Origin: Falsiroseomonas stagni DSM 19981
GTDB lineage: Bacteria > Pseudomonadota > Alphaproteobacteria > Acetobacterales > Acetobacteraceae
Assembly (NCBI RefSeq): GCF_900114315.1
Contig: NZ_FOSQ01000002.1
Span: 620,001-684,000, forward strand
Reading direction: 5' to 3'
DNA: 64,000 nucleotides
The position numbers and the translations under genes are program-made. Below are positions 55,415-64,000 of this stretch, piece by piece. The notes under the pieces were generated by a model that worked only from the letters and a program-made list of their open reading frames with translations, was not told where the DNA came from and ran no database searches. The first letter of the stretch is position 1. Every line of letters starts with the position of its first letter.

Positions 55415-56794
55415 TCACCGGTCCCGCTTGCCCGTTGCCTGTTCATAGGCGCGGGCGAAAGCCTTCCCGAAGGCGCTGTCGAAATCATCCTCGAACTGGT
55501 CCACGAGCTGCGCGTGGCGGCGCCTGTAGGCCTCCCACAGCCGCTTCTCCTTCGCGCCGGGCAGCAAGCCGCCGCCGGGGTCTTCCGCTTCCAGCGACGC
55601 GGGCGCCAGGCGTTCCAGCAGCGCACGCGCCGCGGCCTGCGTCGCCGCCAGGCCGGCCACCTGGTGCGCCGTCAGGTCATCCACCGTCTCCTGCACCGCG
55701 CGCAGCGCGGGGGAGCGGGGGTCGAGCAGCGCGGCGAGGGCCTGTTCCTCGGTCGCCGCGAATTTCAGCGGGTTGTTGTCGGTGGCGCGCAGCATCGTCT
55801 GCTCGATGCGGAATTCGCGCTTCACATCGGCCCTGGCGATCAGCAGGGCGCGCAGCCCCGCGACGGCGGCGCGCAGCATGGCGCCCGCGGCGCGCAGCGC
55901 GGCATCGGGATCCTGCAGCGCGCGTGCGGCCATGGCGGGGGGCAGTCCGGCGCCATCGAACAGCGCCGCCAGCGCGGCAGCGGAATCGCCTGGCATGGCC
56001 ACGGGCGTGGCCGGGATGGGCGCCACCACCGGCGCAGGCGGGACGGGCACCGGCGCGGCGATGGGCGGCGGCGGCGGCGGCGGCGGGACCATCGGCGCTT
56101 CCGCGAAGGGATTCGCGACAGGCGGCACGGGCTTCGTCGCGACTGGCGTCAGGCCAAGGTCCCAGTCATCCGGGATCAGCGCCTTCCCGACCGGGCGCGA
56201 CGGCGGGACCATGAAGGCCTCCGCCGTGGAGGGCGCGTGGTCCGGCATCGGCGCGGCGTTGTCGGCGAAGGGGTCGAAATCATCCGGCAGCAGCCCGGCC
56301 CGCGCCGGCGGCGCCATGCCGGGCAGCGGGGTCGGATCAAAGCGCGGCGTGGGCGATGCGAAGGGGTTCTGTGCATCCGCCGCATAGGAATCCCGCGGCG
56401 CCGCGGCATAGGAGTCGCGCGCCTGCGGCGCGAAGGGATCCGCCGCGCCGCCCCAGCCACCCGCGGCGGCCGGTGCATCCACGATCCGCACCTCGATCTC
56501 GTAGCTGCCGAGCCTGAGGCGGTCTCCCTCCATCAGCGGCTTGACCTGGTCCCGCCCCACCGGCGCTTGAGCGTGGTTGACGAAGGTGCCGTTGGTGGAG
56601 GTGTCGCGGATCTGCCAGCCGCCGCCGAAGAACTCCAGCACGCAATGCTTCTTGGACAGCACGCGGTCCGGGTCCGCCAGCACCCAGTCGCATTCCACGC
56701 CACGGCCGAGGCTCATCGACCCGCCGCTGGCGCGGCGCTGTTCGGGCACCACCGCGTCGGGGCAGCGCAGCACGGAAAGCGTGATCTCCGCCAT
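55415..56794 (-). CDS. FHA-domain T6SS protein (TagH/Fha)
   Basis: 459 residues. The FHA domain (about 20-95) shows MSLGRG, LSKKHC and DTSTNGTFVN, the phosphothreonine-binding loops. A long Pro/Ala-rich low-complexity middle with repeats like AAPRDSYAA follows, then a helical TagH C-terminal domain. With PppA here it implies control by threonine phosphorylation. Confidence 0.92.
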   Translation of the reverse strand: MAEITLSVLRCPDAVVPEQRRASGGSMSLGRGVECDWVLADPDRVLSKKHCVLEFFGGGWQIRDTSTNGTFVNHAQAPVGRDQVKPLMEGDRLRLGSYEIEVRIVDAPAAAGGWGGAADPFAPQARDSYAAAPRDSYAADAQNPFASPTPRFDPTPLPGMAPPARAGLLPDDFDPFADNAAPMPDHAPSTAEAFMVPPSRPVGKALIPDDWDLGLTPVATKPVPPVANPFAEAPMVPPPPPPPPIAAPVPVPPAPVVAPIPATPVAMPGDSAAALAALFDGAGLPPAMAARALQDPDAALRAAGAMLRAAVAGLRALLIARADVKREFRIEQTMLRATDNNPLKFAATEEQALAALLDPRSPALRAVQETVDDLTAHQVAGLAATQAAARALLERLAPASLEAEDPGGGLLPGAKEKRLWEAYRRRHAQLVDQFEDDFDSAFGKAFARAYEQATGKRDR

Positions 56795-56801
56795 GGTCGC
56801 C

Positions 56802-57104
56802 TCAGCCGCCGATCAGCACGGTGGGGAACCCCATCACGATGGCCCCGCCATGCGCGCAATTATCGCCGATGCGCGCGGCCGGCATCTTGCACACCAACAC
56901 CGTGGCGCTGCCCTTGATGATGACATCGGGCGGGCCGACGCACATGCACATGTCGCTGATTCGCGCCTGCGGCATCTTGCCGGTGATGACGGTGGGCGCG
57001 CCGGTCAGGATCGGGCCACCGATATGCGGGATCGGCACGGGCGCGGGCGTCACCATCGGGCAGACATGCATGTCGGTGATGCGGGCGGCAGGCGGTCCGG
57101 GCAT
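56802..57104 (-). CDS. PAAR-repeat spike-tip protein
   Basis: 100 residues, a bare PAAR domain (PPAARITDMHVCP, then MPQARISDM and MPAARIGDNCAHGG repeats). It sharpens the VgrG trimer tip. There is no toxin extension. It lies between the hypothetical protein and FHA genes. Confidence 0.93.
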   Translation of the reverse strand: MPGPPAARITDMHVCPMVTPAPVPIPHIGGPILTGAPTVITGKMPQARISDMCMCVGPPDVIIKGSATVLVCKMPAARIGDNCAHGGAIVMGFPTVLIGG

Positions 57105-57105
57105 C

Positions 57106-57696
57106 TCAATTCTCCTCCGGCGCGATGCGCCCGGCACCGCCGGCCGCGATGTCGCGCGCCGCGGCCAGGAAGCGCGCCAGGCGGTCCTGCGCGCGTTCGG
57201 GCCGCAGCCGCACCGCGGCCAGCACCACGCCGCCGCTGACGGCGACGCCCGTAAGGTGATCCGGCGGCGGCACCACGGGCTGGCCCGCAGGGGCCATGCT
57301 GCCACCGGACCAGAAGGCGCCGACGGCCGCCCAGGCCTCCGGCGACCGGAAGGCGGTGCGCTGGGCAGCTTCCATGGCGGCGCGGCGCAGATTTTCCTCA
57401 GTCGGCTTGCGCACCCAGGCTTCCGCGGCGAGCAGCGCATCGGCGTCCACGGGCAGCAAAGCGGGGTCGGGCACGCCGCGGGCGCACATGCAGCCCCACC
57501 ACACGGCTTCGCGCTTCGGCAGCGCATGGGCAGCCAGGCGCGCCGCCTCGTTCCGCAGCCCCGCGGATTCCAGCCTGATGATGCCCTCGGCCGCCGTCGC
57601 CAGGCCGGCGAGCATCGCGAGCGCCGGCGGTTCAAGCTCCAGCCGCGGCAGCAGCGGCGGAAGCGGAGAGGCCAGCTTGGGAAGGGTCTCGGCCAT
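57106..57696 (-). CDS. T6SS-linked hypothetical protein (DUF6931-like)
   Basis: 196 residues, mostly helical, with AAHALPKREAVWWGCMCAR and RTAFRSPEAWAAVGAFWSGGS. I recall similar proteins (DUF6931-like) next to VgrG and PAAR genes, but no function is established. Position between VgrG and PAAR suggests an adaptor that helps assemble the spike, or a cargo. It stops 1 nt before the PAAR start. Confidence 0.7.
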   Translation of the reverse strand: MAETLPKLASPLPPLLPRLELEPPALAMLAGLATAAEGIIRLESAGLRNEAARLAAHALPKREAVWWGCMCARGVPDPALLPVDADALLAAEAWVRKPTEENLRRAAMEAAQRTAFRSPEAWAAVGAFWSGGSMAPAGQPVVPPPDHLTGVAVSGGVVLAAVRLRPERAQDRLARFLAAARDIAAGGAGRIAPEEN

Positions 57697-57698
57697 GG

Positions 57699-59654
57699 TC
57701 AGTTGATCATCACGATGCCGCCCTCAAGCTGCACCAGGGCATCCGCCTTTTCCTGGAGCATGAGGGTCTTGAGCTTGTGGAGGAGCTGGGCCTCCGTCTG
57801 GATCATCATTCCCTTGATGGTGACGCCGGTCTGGTCCACCACGATGGTGGATTGGCCGACCTTCAGCGTGATGCTCTGCATCGCCTCGATGGTGACGGCG
57901 CCGAGATCGCATTTGATGGACAGATTGCCCATCTTCAGCGTGGTGGATCGATTGCCCGTGTCGATCGAGAGCGTGTCGTTGCCCATCTTGATCGTGTCGC
58001 TGCGGTTGCCCTTTTCCAGCGTCAGCGTGTCGTCGCTGTTCTTGATGGTGACGGTACGGGCATTCTGGACCGTCTCCGTCTGGTCATGGCCGACGGTACG
58101 CGCCTCATCATTCTCGACCTCGACCGTCAGGTCCTTCTGCGCATGGAGCAGAACCTCCTCGGAGCCCTTCTTGTCCTCGAAGCGCAGCATGTTGGCATCC
58201 GCCGCGCTGTCCGACTTGTAGCTGCGCGTGACGTAGCCCGTCTGGGTCTTGTTGGCCGGCAGCTTGAAGGGCGGCGGCGAATCCTTGCCGTAGACGGAGC
58301 CGACGACGACGGGCCGGTCCGGATCACCATCCAGGAAGGCCACCAGCACCTCATCCCCCACGCGCGGCAGGGTCCAGGCGCCGCCCCAGCTGCCCGCGAC
58401 GGATTGCATGACGCGCACCCAGCAGGAGGAGGTGTCGTCATCCTTCCCCCAGCGGTCCCAGCGGAACTTCACCTTGATGCGGCCGAACTCGTCCACATGG
58501 ATCTTCTCGCCCGCCGGGCCCGTCACCTTGGCGGAGTGCATGCCCGGCATGGCGGGGCGCGGATGCCGCGGCGGCGGGGCCCAGGGACGCCCGGCGAAGA
58601 CGAGGGAGAGCGCCGAGCGGTAGCTTTCCTCCCCACCGGCACCGGCGACGAGGCCGGAGGTATCCACCGCCTCGTGCCGCACGCCGGTGATGACGTATTG
58701 GCGGCTGCGGACGCTGCCCTCCTCCAGCCGCACGGCGATGGCGACGCGGCTGCCGGCGGCGTTGCGGGGGTCGATCGAGGTCGCGCCGTATTCCTCGCTC
58801 CGCGCCTCCTGGTCCGTCATCGACACCTCGGCGGGGTTGAGGCCGGGGCGCGTGCTCATGCCGCCGGGCCAGAAGAAATTCTCCCCCGCCGCCGGCATGG
58901 TGGGTTCCTCGAAATAGGTGCGGGTGGGGCGGGACTTGGTCAGCACCTCCGACGGCTTGCTGCGTTCCTGATCCATGTCGTCGAGCCGCGTCATGACGCC
59001 GCGGACGCGGTTCATCCGCCGCCAGCCGCCATAGGCGTCAAGGCTGCCGTCGCCGTGATGGGCGATGATGTCGCCACGCTCATCCTGCGGGAAGGCGGTT
59101 GCGGCGCCCGCGACGCACAGCTCGTGCCGGCCCTCGGCCTGCTTGAAGTAGTAGGTGAGGCCGTGCTCCTCCAGCACTCGGGAGACGAAGGCGAGGTCGG
59201 TTTCGTTGAACTGGGTGCAGTAGGGGATCGGCTCCACCTCTACCATGTTCCAGGTCGGCGCCGGCAGGCCGTGGTCCTTCAATACGGCCGTCACGATGTC
59301 CCGCGCCGACTGGTCCTGCCAGATGCGGCAGTTGCGCCGCAGGCCGAGGCGCCAGAGATGCGGCACCGCCACAAGCCGATAGGTCATCCGCCCCGCCGCA
59401 CCGGGCGCCAGCTTGCGGAACTCCGCTACCGCGCCATGGAAATGGCGCACCCGGGGGCTGGGCCCCTGCTGGGTGACGGTGATGGTGACGTCCTGGTTCA
59501 GCAGCTTCTCCGGCGGCATCACCGCGCCAGCGGCAAGTACCTCGGCCTCGATCGCGTAGGGCAGCCCCAGCTCCTCGGTCACGCTGAGCTTGATCACGGT
59601 CAGCGCACCGTCCCCGAGGGGTGTCTTGATGGTCAGTAGTCGGGGAGGCTGCAT
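57699..59654 (-). CDS. vgrG: T6SS spike protein VgrG
   Basis: 651 residues: the gp27/gp5-like VgrG core with VRVMQSVAGSWGGAWTLPRVGDEVLVAFLDGDPD, followed by a beta-helix of repeating 8-10-residue units (TLTLEKGNRSDTIKMG style) to the end. No enzymatic C-terminal extension exists, so effectors must be carried non-covalently. First gene of the minus-strand operon, divergent from the lipoprotein gene. Confidence 0.95.
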   Translation of the reverse strand: MQPPRLLTIKTPLGDGALTVIKLSVTEELGLPYAIEAEVLAAGAVMPPEKLLNQDVTITVTQQGPSPRVRHFHGAVAEFRKLAPGAAGRMTYRLVAVPHLWRLGLRRNCRIWQDQSARDIVTAVLKDHGLPAPTWNMVEVEPIPYCTQFNETDLAFVSRVLEEHGLTYYFKQAEGRHELCVAGAATAFPQDERGDIIAHHGDGSLDAYGGWRRMNRVRGVMTRLDDMDQERSKPSEVLTKSRPTRTYFEEPTMPAAGENFFWPGGMSTRPGLNPAEVSMTDQEARSEEYGATSIDPRNAAGSRVAIAVRLEEGSVRSRQYVITGVRHEAVDTSGLVAGAGGEESYRSALSLVFAGRPWAPPPRHPRPAMPGMHSAKVTGPAGEKIHVDEFGRIKVKFRWDRWGKDDDTSSCWVRVMQSVAGSWGGAWTLPRVGDEVLVAFLDGDPDRPVVVGSVYGKDSPPPFKLPANKTQTGYVTRSYKSDSAADANMLRFEDKKGSEEVLLHAQKDLTVEVENDEARTVGHDQTETVQNARTVTIKNSDDTLTLEKGNRSDTIKMGNDTLSIDTGNRSTTLKMGNLSIKCDLGAVTIEAMQSITLKVGQSTIVVDQTGVTIKGMMIQTEAQLLHKLKTLMLQEKADALVQLEGGIVMIN

Positions 59655-59860
59655 GCCGGCCTGGCCCTCCGTTGCGTTCCCCGTGGCGCCGAGGACCGGA
59701 TCGCGTCGCGAACAAGGATAGACACGCCGCCGCGGTTACGAAAGCAAGGGCTGCTTCATGTCGTGTGTTGCGCCGTGCTGCGCCGGGCGCATTCCGGGAT
59801 GGCAGGGCGACGGGAGGGCTGTTAGCCTCCACGAAACAGTCGGCTACCGAAGGCAGCGCC

Positions 59861-60934
59861 ATGTCCTCCAACCCCGCTTCGCTTTCCCTCCCGCTGATTT
59901 CGAAGGCGGACACGCCGCGGCGCGGGCGGTTGCAGCGCGGCATCGCCATGATCACCGCCGCGGCGATGCTGACCGCCTGCGTCAGCACGCGGGAAGGCCG
60001 GATCGGCGCCGATGACGGGACGGATGCCTGCCGCGCGCAGGTCGTCGCCCTTGACAGCACCGGCAATTTCTTCGGCGAGGAGATGATCCGTGGCGCCGCG
60101 ATCGGCGCGGTGGGTGGCGCGGCACTCGGGGCGCTGCTGGCCGCCGCATCCGGCGGACGCGGGCGCAACATCGCGGCCGGCGCCGCCATTGGCGCCGTCG
60201 GCGGCGCGGTGGTCGGCGGCACAGCCGGCTACTTCTCCGCCCGCCAGCAGCAGGCGCAGGACCAGGCCTCGCTGAGCATGGCGGTGGCCAACGACCTGGC
60301 GGCGGAGAATGCGCAGCTCGACCGCACCTGGATCGCCTACACCCAGCTGATGGATTGCCGGTTCGGCACCGCGCAGCGCATCCGCCAGGCCTTCCGCGCC
60401 GGCCAGTTGCAGCGCCCTCAGGCGGAAGCGCAGCTGGCCGATGTGCGGGCGCGCACGCAGCGGGACCTGGCCCTGGCCCGCAGCATCAACGACAAGATCG
60501 GCGAGCGCGGCCAGCAATTCGACGTGGCGATCGAGAACATCGCCCCCGGCACGAAGGACCAGGTGATGTCCGGCGCCCGCGTATCCCGCGCCGTGCCGGT
60601 GCAGGCCCGTAGCACCGTCGCGCTGAAGCTTCGCCCGGACCCGAATGCGCCGGACGTGACGCAGATCTCGGCGCGGGAAGCGGTGACGCTCCGCCCTTCC
60701 TACAACGGCTTCACCATGGTGGAGACGGCGTCCGGCGTGCGCGGCTATGCGCCGGCCAGCGCCTTCCCGGAAGCGCGCAACCTCGGTGCCGCGCCGCCGC
60801 CGCCTTCCGCCAGCACGGGCGGCGATTTCCGCTCGCTCGCCGCCAGCAACATCGCGCGGCGCGACAATTTCTCCCAGAGCCTCGACAACACCGAACGCCT
60901 CGCGCAGGGCGCCGGCTTCGAACTGGCGAGCTGA
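59861..60934 (+). CDS. glycine-zipper lipoprotein with SH3-like domain
   Basis: 357 residues. A signal segment ends in the lipobox LTAC (Cys near residue 39), preceded by an unusually long basic leader; an internal ATG at 59948 would give a shorter signal. A glycine zipper of repeated GAAIGAVGGA units (about 85-135) is followed by a helical coiled segment and an SH3-like domain (about 245-305) containing LRPDPNAPDVTQI. It likely sits in the outer membrane or periplasm. It is coupled to the caspase gene, 2 nt apart, and divergent from VgrG. Confidence 0.78.
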   Translation: MSSNPASLSLPLISKADTPRRGRLQRGIAMITAAAMLTACVSTREGRIGADDGTDACRAQVVALDSTGNFFGEEMIRGAAIGAVGGAALGALLAAASGGRGRNIAAGAAIGAVGGAVVGGTAGYFSARQQQAQDQASLSMAVANDLAAENAQLDRTWIAYTQLMDCRFGTAQRIRQAFRAGQLQRPQAEAQLADVRARTQRDLALARSINDKIGERGQQFDVAIENIAPGTKDQVMSGARVSRAVPVQARSTVALKLRPDPNAPDVTQISAREAVTLRPSYNGFTMVETASGVRGYAPASAFPEARNLGAAPPPPSASTGGDFRSLAASNIARRDNFSQSLDNTERLAQGAGFELAS

Positions 60935-60936
60935 CC

Positions 60937-63891
60937 ATGCGCGGTCTGGCGGCCGCGGCCCTTCTCCTGCTGGCCGGCATCGGCGGCGCCTTCGCCCAGG
61001 CGCCGCCGGAACCGCCGCAGCAGCCCTTCCTTCGCGTCGAGGCCGCGGCCCATACCGCGCCCGTCGCGCGACTGGCGACGGATGCGGAAGGCCGCATCCT
61101 CGCCAGCGTCTCGGACGACAAGACGCTGCGGCTGTGGGACCTGCCCGATGGCACGCTGCGCGCCGTGCTGCGCCCGCCGATCGGGACGGAGGCGGAGGGC
61201 GAGCTCTATGCCGTCGCCCTCTCGCCCGATGGGCGCCGCGCCTTCGCCGCGGGCTGGACCGGTGCCGCCTGGGACCGCAGCTTCGCCATCTACCTGTTCG
61301 ACACCACCAATGGCCGCCTGGTGGCACGGCTGCCGGGCCTGCCGGCGCCGGTGCAGCACCTCGCCATCTCCGCCGATGGAACACGCGTGGCGGCGGCGCT
61401 GGGCGGGCGGGCTGGCATCCGCGTGTGGGATGCCCGGAGCGGCGCGCCGCTGTGGGAGGATACGGGCTTCACCGCCCCCGCCCGCATGGTGGCCTTCGAC
61501 CCCGCCGGCGAACGCCTCGCGGCAAGCGGTGCCGATGGCCGGCTGCGCGTTTATGACCGTGCCGGCCGGAAGACGGCGGATCGCGCCCCGGTGCAGGGCG
61601 CGCGGCCCTTCGGCCTCGCCTGGTCGCCCGATGGCGCCCTGCTGGCACTGGGCTTCGAGGATCGGCTGCGGGTCGAGGTGATGGCGGCGAGCGACCTGCG
61701 CAGCGTCTTCGTGCCCGACGTCGCCGGCCTGGCCGGGGAGGGCCTGCCCGCCGTGACCTGGGCGCATGATGGCCGCGGCGGCGTGCAGCTTCATGCGGCG
61801 GGCTATGCGCGGCGCAGCGCGCCGGGGGCTGGCGCGCGCGGCATCGCGGCGCCGGGCTCCTCCGCCGGCGCCGCGGAGGCGCGGCGCGACTTCGTCATCC
61901 GCCGATGGACCGATTTCGGCCTCGGCCCGGCCAGCGACATCGCCGCGGCGCGCGATGCCATCGCGCAACTCATCCCGCTGCCTACCGGGGGCGTGGCCTA
62001 TGCCGCCGCCGATCCGGGATGGGGGCGCGTCGCGCCCGATGGCACGCTGGCGATCGCGCCCAGGCCGCCTGGCGCCGACTTCCGCAACACCGGCGCAGCG
62101 CTGGCGGTTTCCGCCGATGGCACAAGGCTGCGCATCGCGCTGCGGCCGGGCGATGCGCCGGTGACGTTCGATTCTCTCGCAGGCGCGCTGGTGCGGGATG
62201 CGGGGGACGGCGCCGGCTTCGCGCCCGCCCGCACCGCAAGCCCCCGCCTGCCCCTGGCGGATTGGCGCAACGCCAACCGGCCGCGACTCGGCCAGATGCC
62301 GCTTCGGCTCGGCGATGGCGAATTCTCCCGCAGCGCGGCGCTGCTGGCGGATGATGCGGGCGTGCTGATCGGCACCGACAACAGCCTGCGCCTGTTCGAT
62401 GCGGGCGGCCGCGCCATCGCGTCCCTCCCCGTTCCCGGCGCCGTGTGGGGGCTGGCCATCGCCGGTGACGTGGCGGTCGGCGCCCTGGGCGACGGCACCT
62501 TGCGCTGGTGGCGGATCGGCGCCGGCCGGATCATCGAACAGGCCGCGCTGTTCATCCACGCGCAGTCGCTGCGCTGGGTGCTCTGGACGCCGGAGGGGCT
62601 GTTCGACCACGCGCCCAATGGCGGGCAGGAACTGGTCGGCCTGCACCTGAATGGCGGCCGCGCCCAGACGCCGGAATGGGCCAGCTTCCAGCAGGCCTAT
62701 CGCGCGCTCTATGCCCCCGCCGCCGTGCGTGCGCGGATCGCGGGCGATGGCGCGCCGGCGCACGAACGCCTGGCGCAACTCGGTGAATTGCGCGCCCGCG
62801 TCGGGCGCCTGCCGGTGCTGGCGCCACGCAGCGCCTGCGCCGTGACGCCGGAGGGCTGCACGCCCGTGGCCTGGGATGCGCGCAGCCTGCCGGCGGGCGC
62901 CACCGCCTTGCGGCTTGGCTTCACCATCACCGATCGCGGCCTCGGCCTAGGTCCGCTCGACGTGCTGGTCAATGATCGCATCGCGGTGCGGGCGGAGGCG
63001 ACGGCGGGCCAGTTGCAGGCGGAGGTGCCGCTCGATGCCGGCGCCAACCGCGTGACCACCCGGCTCTACGCGGAGGATCGCGCGCTGTTCGCGGAGGGCC
63101 CCACGCTTGACGTCCGCCGGGCCGGAGAGCCGGAGCCCGCGGCGGATGCGGGGCGCCTCATCGTCCTCGCGATCGGGGTCAATGAATACGCCAATGCGGC
63201 GCTGAACCTGAACTACGCCGTGCCCGATGCGCAGGTGGTGGCCGATACGCTCCGCGCCCGCGCCGGCACGCTGTTCCGCGAGGTGCGCGTGACCGTGCTG
63301 CGGGACCGCCAGGCGACGCGCCGCGGCGTGATGGACGCGCTGGAGGAGGTGGCCCGGACGACGCTGCCCACCGATACCTTCGTCCTCTACATCGCCGGCC
63401 ATGGCGTGCGCACCGAACCGGACCAGCGCTTCCTGTTCCTGCCGCATGACGTCACGGACACCAGCAACTGGTCCACCCTGCGGCGCCAGGGAATCGAGGA
63501 TTCACAGCTGGTGGCTGCCATCGCCCGCATCCGCGCGCGGGACGGGCTGCTGCTGCTGGACACCTGCCATGCCGGCCAGCTGACCATGGATCAGCTCTCC
63601 GCGCTGGGGAACGAGACGGGGCGCTTCCTGCTGGCGGCATCGACATCCGTGCAGGAGGCGCTGGACAGCTACGACGACCGCAACGGCGTCTTCGCCTATG
63701 CGGTGCGGGAAGCGCTGCAGGGGCGGGCCGCGACGGATGGCGAAGGCCGCGTCAGCGCACTCGCGCTGGGCGAATGGGTGATGCGCCGCGTGCCGCAGCT
63801 GGCGCGGGAGAAGCAGCACAGCCAGGACGCCGTCTTCCGCACCGCAAGCCGCGAATTGCGCAGCTTCCCCATCGCGATGGTTCCCCGCTGA
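60937..63891 (+). CDS. exported WD40-repeat caspase-family (C14) protease
   Basis: 984 residues. A signal peptide ends at AFAQA. WD40-like blades occupy about 35-300, with DDKTLRLWDL as the clearest, and more follow near 470-540. A caspase/metacaspase domain (about 745-975) has the dyad H822 (IAGHGV) and C877 (LDTCHAG). Bacterial caspase-like proteases act in regulated proteolysis and defence, but most are cytoplasmic; this one is predicted periplasmic. It is next to T6SS genes and follows the lipoprotein. Its substrate is unknown. Confidence 0.88.
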   Translation: MRGLAAAALLLLAGIGGAFAQAPPEPPQQPFLRVEAAAHTAPVARLATDAEGRILASVSDDKTLRLWDLPDGTLRAVLRPPIGTEAEGELYAVALSPDGRRAFAAGWTGAAWDRSFAIYLFDTTNGRLVARLPGLPAPVQHLAISADGTRVAAALGGRAGIRVWDARSGAPLWEDTGFTAPARMVAFDPAGERLAASGADGRLRVYDRAGRKTADRAPVQGARPFGLAWSPDGALLALGFEDRLRVEVMAASDLRSVFVPDVAGLAGEGLPAVTWAHDGRGGVQLHAAGYARRSAPGAGARGIAAPGSSAGAAEARRDFVIRRWTDFGLGPASDIAAARDAIAQLIPLPTGGVAYAAADPGWGRVAPDGTLAIAPRPPGADFRNTGAALAVSADGTRLRIALRPGDAPVTFDSLAGALVRDAGDGAGFAPARTASPRLPLADWRNANRPRLGQMPLRLGDGEFSRSAALLADDAGVLIGTDNSLRLFDAGGRAIASLPVPGAVWGLAIAGDVAVGALGDGTLRWWRIGAGRIIEQAALFIHAQSLRWVLWTPEGLFDHAPNGGQELVGLHLNGGRAQTPEWASFQQAYRALYAPAAVRARIAGDGAPAHERLAQLGELRARVGRLPVLAPRSACAVTPEGCTPVAWDARSLPAGATALRLGFTITDRGLGLGPLDVLVNDRIAVRAEATAGQLQAEVPLDAGANRVTTRLYAEDRALFAEGPTLDVRRAGEPEPAADAGRLIVLAIGVNEYANAALNLNYAVPDAQVVADTLRARAGTLFREVRVTVLRDRQATRRGVMDALEEVARTTLPTDTFVLYIAGHGVRTEPDQRFLFLPHDVTDTSNWSTLRRQGIEDSQLVAAIARIRARDGLLLLDTCHAGQLTMDQLSALGNETGRFLLAASTSVQEALDSYDDRNGVFAYAVREALQGRAATDGEGRVSALALGEWVMRRVPQLAREKQHSQDAVFRTASRELRSFPIAMVPR

Positions 63892-63900
63892 ACGCAACAA

Positions 63901-63961
63901 CGCCGCGCCTGATGGCGCGGCGTCGCGGAGGCGGTGGAAGCGCCAGGGTCGCCCCTGGCGC
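63901..63961. terminator. paired hairpins, candidate bidirectional terminator
   Basis: Two perfect inverted repeats lie between the caspase gene and the convergent gene at the right edge: 63901-63922 (9-bp arms CGCCGCGCC/GGCGCGGCG) and 63940-63961 (9-bp arms GCGCCAGGG/CCCTGGCGC). No T-run follows. Confidence 0.5.
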
Positions 63962-63969
63962 GGCGGCGT

Positions 63970-64000
63970 TCAGCCAGACTTCGCCATCGACAGGTCGTAG
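63970..64000 (-). CDS. C-terminal end of a minus-strand gene (possibly Hcp)
   Basis: Read on the minus strand, the last bases give YDLSMAKSG then TGA. The short tail resembles the ends of Hcp tube proteins, and an Hcp gene would fit the T6SS cluster, but nine residues are too few to identify it. Confidence 0.35.
   Translation of the reverse strand, partial: YDLSMAKSG

Noticed and set aside
63565-63567. Caspase-like protein as part of a CRISPR-linked (type III, gRAMP-TPR-CHAT) defence system.
   Set aside because: No CRISPR array, Cas gene or TPR partner is in the window, and a signal peptide argues for the periplasm.

Overview
The window is GC-rich, densely coded, single-chromosome-like bacterial DNA. 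No tRNA, rRNA, CRISPR array or insertion sequence was seen. Two Bug-type periplasmic receptors, a phthalate-family Rieske oxygenase, a GtrB-type glycosyltransferase, a type VI secretion operon without a TssJ lipoprotein in view, and GC-rich intergenic hairpins all suggest an alphaproteobacterium, most likely Acetobacteraceae or a Roseomonas-like relative. That assignment is inferred from gene content, not from a phylogenetic marker.

Region 1 (1-17634) is a biosynthetic locus. A compact plus-strand operon encodes an FkbH-like loader, a free ACP, a condensation-like acyltransferase, a 3517-residue PKS-NRPS hybrid, a cytochrome P450 fused to an ACP, and a second P450. Four of the five junctions are start/stop overlaps. 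The megasynthase reads KS, no AT, DH, C-MT, KR, ACP-ACP-ACP, heterocyclization, Cys-type A, PCP, TE, and then a second PKS-type methyltransferase after the TE. A MaoC-type hydratase and a B12-binding radical SAM protein (cut by the window edge) are transcribed divergently. I infer a small thiazoline-containing product built from a three-carbon glycolytic starter. This is the most likely undescribed system here.

Region 2 (17641-25593) holds an IclR regulator divergent from a Rieske oxygenase, a glutamine-synthetase-like ligase, an ABC importer with two permeases and one binding protein, and a radical SAM protein. It looks like uptake and catabolism of an aromatic or amine compound. A cyclase-family hydrolase and a MarR regulator follow (25675-26941).

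Region 3 (27095-39577) is a cell-surface polysaccharide locus: a GtrB-type transferase, a DUF6311-like membrane protein, an ExoY-type initiating sugar transferase, a flippase, two GT4 and two GT2 transferases, a YdcF-like protein, a GST and a GT39-like membrane transferase.

Region 4 (39718-47757) is a CoA-dependent beta-oxidation locus for a phenylpropanoid-type acid. It has two divergent Bug receptors, a 4-hydroxybenzoyl-CoA-type thioesterase, a thiolase, a feruloyl-CoA-synthase-type ligase, a MarR regulator, an enoyl-CoA hydratase and an SDR. Three perfect TTATG-N3-CATAA palindromes lie in its three control regions and are probably the MarR operators.

Region 5 (47933-64000) is a type VI secretion operon on the minus strand: VgrG, a hypothetical protein, PAAR, FHA/TagH, TssK, TssL-OmpA, TssM, TagF, PppA. 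Divergent from it are a glycine-zipper/SH3 lipoprotein and an exported WD40-caspase protein. A minus-strand gene ends just inside the right edge.

No gap between genes exceeds about 300 bp. The longest, 29992-30272, is described as a regulatory region.
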